Shown here one piece after another: positions 6,270 through 8,622 of a stretch of 8,622 nucleotides of DNA; position 1 is the first letter of the stretch; each line of letters begins with the position of its first letter. This DNA comes from a bacterium (GTDB taxonomy: Bacteria; Patescibacteriota; Gracilibacteria; UM-FILTER-43-11). The stretch lies in assembly GCA_030426875.1 (NCBI GenBank), contig JAUHXI010000053.1, positions 1 through 8,622 on the forward strand. Direction: 5' to 3'. The translations under genes and the position numbers were made by a program. The notes under the pieces were generated by a model. It was given only the letters and a program-made list of their open reading frames with translations, was not told where the DNA came from and ran no database searches.

Positions 6270-7848
6270 AGTAGGCGAGAATCAAACGGAATTGATTTAA
6301 GACAAGGATTATTTGATGCAAATTAGGTTCAAAGTCTTTATTGGAGCCAGAAAGTGAGGGTATATTTTTTTCGTCGATTAAAGCAATGGGGGCAGCAAAC
6401 GTTCCTTGATTCAAATCAAAGGCCAGGTCTGTTGCATTTTGTGAGGTAAAAGGTGGATTTCCTCCAGAAATAGACGCACTTCCTCCACTGATTTTCTCAT
6501 TAATAGCCGGGGCCGAAATGAACTCACCTCCCACAAAAATGCCCAATTGACTGCCAATGAGGCTTTCAGTTAGTTCTTCAAGTAGAATTGCCCCTTCCTC
6601 ATTAAACTGAAGCTTGATAATAGGGGTGCCCATGTAAGGATCTAAGCCAGTCGTGGCAGATTCAAGCATGGAGCCATCCAATCCTGTTTTTGACCAGGGG
6701 CTTAGAGTGGTGTCATAAAAAATCTGACTGTAGGTCACATAGAATTCCTCTTCTATGGTCTCACTTGCGTCAATTCTGTCGGTCACTTTAATGATGTGGA
6801 AGCCAAAGGGGCTTTCAACCACCTCCGAGATCTGTCCGATTTCTAGGCTAAAAGCAGCTGTTTCAAATTCCTCCACCATCATTCCCCTGGTGAAGAAGCC
6901 TAGGTCACCTCCATTACTTTGACCGGTTGGATCATCAGAAAACTCAACTGCTAGGGCATTGAAGCTTGCTGGATCATTTCGAGCGTCAACTAAGATTCGT
7001 TCCGCTTCCGCCAAGGCTTCCGCTTTGCTTCGAGTGATCTCTTCAGTCGCACCGTCAGCTCCTTCGTAAGTAATTAAGATGTGACTCGCTTCCACTTGTT
7101 CTTGAATTTGAATGGTATTTTCACGGGTTTCTTTACCGTCTAGTTGGATGATCAAGAAGCCCTCACGTTGACTGATTTGACCGTCGGGAGTCACTGTAAA
7201 ATTTCCACTTTCTTCAGCCAGTTCAGGATAAATCTCTCCCACTTCCAGTTCCCCAATGGCAGCTAAGTTTCCACTCAGCTCCGAGGCAAACCCTGCTTGG
7301 TTGGGCTCAAAGGCAACCCTATCATCAGCAGTGACGCTGGTTTCTGCGATAGTTCCAAAATTCTCAGGTTCATTCAATGCTTTTTGTAGTGTTAAATCCG
7401 CTTCAGTTTGAATGGCTGCGAGCTGTTCGTTGTCTTCTCCAGTGCCGGGCTCTTTGAATTCAAGTAAAATCTCTCTTTTGATCATGCGCTTAGCCTCCTC
7501 CACATCTTTCACTCCTTCTAACTCAACAGCAACGTGATTCTGACCTTCTTTTTCCTCAGTGTAAACATAGTAATCAGTAGCTTCTAATGCTCTGACCCTC
7601 AATTCAATTTTATCACGTATGTCTCCAATGATTTCCTCAATTACAACATCATTCTCTGGATCTTCATCTGCATTTTTTTCTTCCACCTCACTCAAGTCAA
7701 TCTGATAAGTGAGTTGAATCACACCTCCCGCACTTGTTTCCAATTCATATTCAAGAGCAGAATCGGCGTTTGCATGATTGCCAAATACACTTGTCGAAAG
7801 AAAGATGGTGCTGAGCGTGAAAAATATTCTTCCTGATGAATGTCTCAT
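6268..7848 (-). CDS. Secreted SecD P1/parvulin paralogue lacking the SecD membrane channel
   Basis: 526 residues from ATG at 7848 (a TTG at 7893 would add 15 residues; the ATG gives a proper signal peptide). Residues about 1-28 have a basic start, a hydrophobic core and a cleavage-like ANA before Asp. The rest aligns end to end with the SecD ectodomain: an Asp/Glu-rich P1 start (IDLSEVEEKN), VELEGVKDVEEAK, LLEFKE, a degenerate parvulin-like stretch, a parvulin domain with SHILI (His256), FSDDP (Asp305), NGGDLGFFTRG and GFHIIK (His351), then TGLDGS and SAPAINEKI. Homology ends at AAPIAL, where SecD is about to enter TM2; a tail of about 35 unrelated residues follows. GLDLQGG is replaced by a weaker SAGGVIQ. 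The product should be soluble outside the membrane, probably a prolyl isomerase or chaperone. It is a duplicate of the neighbouring secD in tandem order. Long intact coding with conserved active-site residues argues against a pseudogene. No lipobox Cys is seen. Confidence 0.9.
   Translation of the reverse strand: MRHSSGRIFFTLSTIFLSTSVFGNHANADSALEYELETSAGGVIQLTYQIDLSEVEEKNADEDPENDVVIEEIIGDIRDKIELRVRALEATDYYVYTEEKEGQNHVAVELEGVKDVEEAKRMIKREILLEFKEPGTGEDNEQLAAIQTEADLTLQKALNEPENFGTIAETSVTADDRVAFEPNQAGFASELSGNLAAIGELEVGEIYPELAEESGNFTVTPDGQISQREGFLIIQLDGKETRENTIQIQEQVEASHILITYEGADGATEEITRSKAEALAEAERILVDARNDPASFNALAVEFSDDPTGQSNGGDLGFFTRGMMVEEFETAAFSLEIGQISEVVESPFGFHIIKVTDRIDASETIEEEFYVTYSQIFYDTTLSPWSKTGLDGSMLESATTGLDPYMGTPIIKLQFNEEGAILLEELTESLIGSQLGIFVGGEFISAPAINEKISGGSASISGGNPPFTSQNATDLAFDLNQGTFAAPIALIDEKNIPSLSGSNKDFEPNLHQIILVLNQFRLILAY
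7028..7134. repeat. Near-identical DNA block shared with secD (4921-5027)
   Basis: Over 107 nt the paralogue and secD differ at only four positions (4964, 4977, 4992, 4995 in secD), at a constant offset of 2107. Three of these are synonymous and one changes Ala to Thr. The first 43 nt (4921-4963 and 7028-7070) are identical. A second identical run of 41 nt lies at 5137-5177 and 7244-7284. The block encodes the start of the parvulin domain and the linker before it. Flanking coding sequence is visibly more diverged. Confidence 0.85.
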
Positions 7849-7928
7849 TGTATTATTTTTTAATCGATTAAATTTATTCCAAGCCACTTTCAAAGCCTTC
7901 TTCGGCTAATTTCAACTGTTTTTTTGAT

Positions 7929-7956
7929 ATTCTATGTCACTTTGTATTTTTTTCAA
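7929..7956 (-). promoter_or_regulatory. Candidate sigma70-type promoter for the SecD paralogue
   Basis: TTGAAA (-35, 5 of 6) and TAGAAT (-10, 5 of 6) are separated by 16 nt on the minus strand. Transcription would start near 7922, about 74 nt before the ATG at 7848. The -10 hexamer is the same as in the secD candidate promoter. The rest of the gap 7849-8071 is AT-rich, and I see no terminator or RNA gene in it. Confidence 0.55.
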
Positions 7957-8071
7957 ATCCCTTTTCCATTGTTTGTCATCCATTTTATGGCTTATTTTAG
8001 AATGAAAAGTCTAAATTTTACCCCTCTTCTTTTTTTATATGTGAAAGCCGCACAGCAGAATTCTCATTCCC

Positions 8072-8622
8072 CTATTTCTCAATCCGACTTCCTTGCCGAA
8101 TGATTTTATGGCTCAAGTCCAAATTCTTCAATTCACAGCTCTCGTCAATCACACAATGTCGGATCACACAGTTGTCGATTTTACAGCCTGCCAGAATCAC
8201 GGAACTTTCGATTTCAGAGTCTTTAATTTCCACTCCCTCTCCCAAATAGACCCCACCAAATAAATCGTTCAAGCCCTCTTTTTGAACTCCCTTTTTTTCA
8301 ATCACCTCACCCTTCAAAAGATCTTTGTTGGCGTTCAGATAGGCCTCATAAGAGCCAATATCCACCCAGGCTTCATTGAATTTAAAAACGTCAATGACCT
8401 CACCTTTTTCAGTCAAATACTCGAAGACGCCCCCCAAATCATCGTTATTTTCTTGAGCATAATGGATGATGTCCTTTAAATTCTTTGCGGGAAAAACAAA
8501 ACAACCCGTGCTGACCAAAGTGCTTTTGGGGCGCTCGGGTTTCTCTTGAAATTCGACTGCTTGTCCATTTTTTTCGATGACGACTCCAAATTTCTTTGCC
8601 TTTTCTAAGTCTCCAATGTTGT
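8072..8622 (-). CDS. Sugar-phosphate nucleotidyltransferase, N-terminus cut by window edge
   Basis: 182 residues are visible; the frame continues past the right edge, so an internal TTG at 8518 is not the start. This family joins a sugar 1-phosphate to a nucleoside triphosphate to make NDP-sugars for cell-surface polysaccharide. Seen in order: FGVV, then QEKPERPKS (the E-K-P substrate motif), TGCFVF, a helical stretch, and AWVDIGSYEAYLNAN, the usual W-x-D-x-G end of the Rossmann-like domain. The last 65 or so residues carry repeated I/V-x-x-C/S units (SSVILAGCKIDNCVI and on) typical of a left-handed beta-helix. This is the layout of long-form glucose-1-phosphate thymidylyltransferases and of related mannose-1-phosphate guanylyltransferases. 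The nucleotide-binding G-x-G-T-R-L motif lies outside the window, so the substrate cannot be assigned. The gene ends 223 nt before the SecD-paralogue ATG and appears to be a separate unit. Confidence 0.9.
   Translation of the reverse strand, partial: NIGDLEKAKKFGVVIEKNGQAVEFQEKPERPKSTLVSTGCFVFPAKNLKDIIHYAQENNDDLGGVFEYLTEKGEVIDVFKFNEAWVDIGSYEAYLNANKDLLKGEVIEKKGVQKEGLNDLFGGVYLGEGVEIKDSEIESSVILAGCKIDNCVIRHCVIDESCELKNLDLSHKIIRQGSRIEK

Noticed and set aside
6268..7893. The SecD paralogue as a decaying pseudogene.
   Set aside because: The frame is intact for over 500 codons, the parvulin His/Asp/His positions and canonical loop are kept, and a signal peptide and promoter are present. Only the last 35 residues look unrelated.
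7912..7983. Minus-strand 23-codon ORF (starting MDDKQWKRDL) with an in-frame A-AAA-AAC slippery heptamer at 7919-7925; a -1 shift would extend it to a TAA at 7876-7874.
   Set aside because: The run is in an A-rich region where the heptamer is likely by chance, there is no ribosome site or downstream stimulatory structure, and the best promoter for the SecD paralogue lies inside it. Conservation in relatives would revive it.
1306..8074. All five visible stop codons are TAA or TAG and none is TGA, hinting at the Gracilibacteria/Absconditabacteria code with UGA as glycine.
   Set aside because: Five genes are too few to be meaningful, and the long frames contain no in-frame TGA while glycines use GGN codons, so the standard code suffices.

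Overview
This is an AT-leaning bacterial chromosome segment in which every gene I can support lies on the minus strand, so transcription runs from high to low coordinates. Several features fit a small-genome candidate-phylum bacterium of the Patescibacteria/Peregrinibacteria type: Shine-Dalgarno-poor starts, SecD fused to a folding domain, a membrane protein with no clear family, and AATTCCAAA-type intergenic repeats. That placement is an inference, at roughly even odds. The standard genetic code reads cleanly throughout.

In transcription order, the window opens (8622-8072) with the C-terminal part of a sugar-phosphate nucleotidyltransferase ending in a left-handed beta-helix tail. Next is a secreted, soluble paralogue of SecD (7848-6268) with its own sigma70-like promoter. 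A gap of about 490 bp follows. It holds a roughly 300-bp MITE-like inverted-repeat element, a second sigma70-like promoter, and a leader with a GC-rich hairpin and a tiny upstream ORF. Then come secD (5774-3708), an RNase HI gene 30 nt further on (3677-3156), and an 80-nt gap leading to a 589-residue multi-pass membrane protein with an N-terminal HAAS-like helical domain (3075-1306). After a hairpin that may be a terminator lies a gene running off the left edge (1083-1), whose product looks like a PP2C-family phosphatase.

The notable content is the SecD pair. SecD carries about 250 extra residues in its extracytoplasmic P1 region. They contain a parvulin (PpiC/PrsA-type) peptidyl-prolyl isomerase domain and, just before it, a second degenerate parvulin-like stretch. 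The upstream gene repeats the whole SecD P1-plus-parvulin ectodomain behind a signal peptide, but stops just before TM2-6. This suggests a system in which the translocation motor itself, and a free soluble copy of its ectodomain, help fold proteins as they emerge from the Sec channel. No secF follows secD here. The two copies keep one stretch nearly identical in DNA, which suggests gene conversion or strong local constraint.
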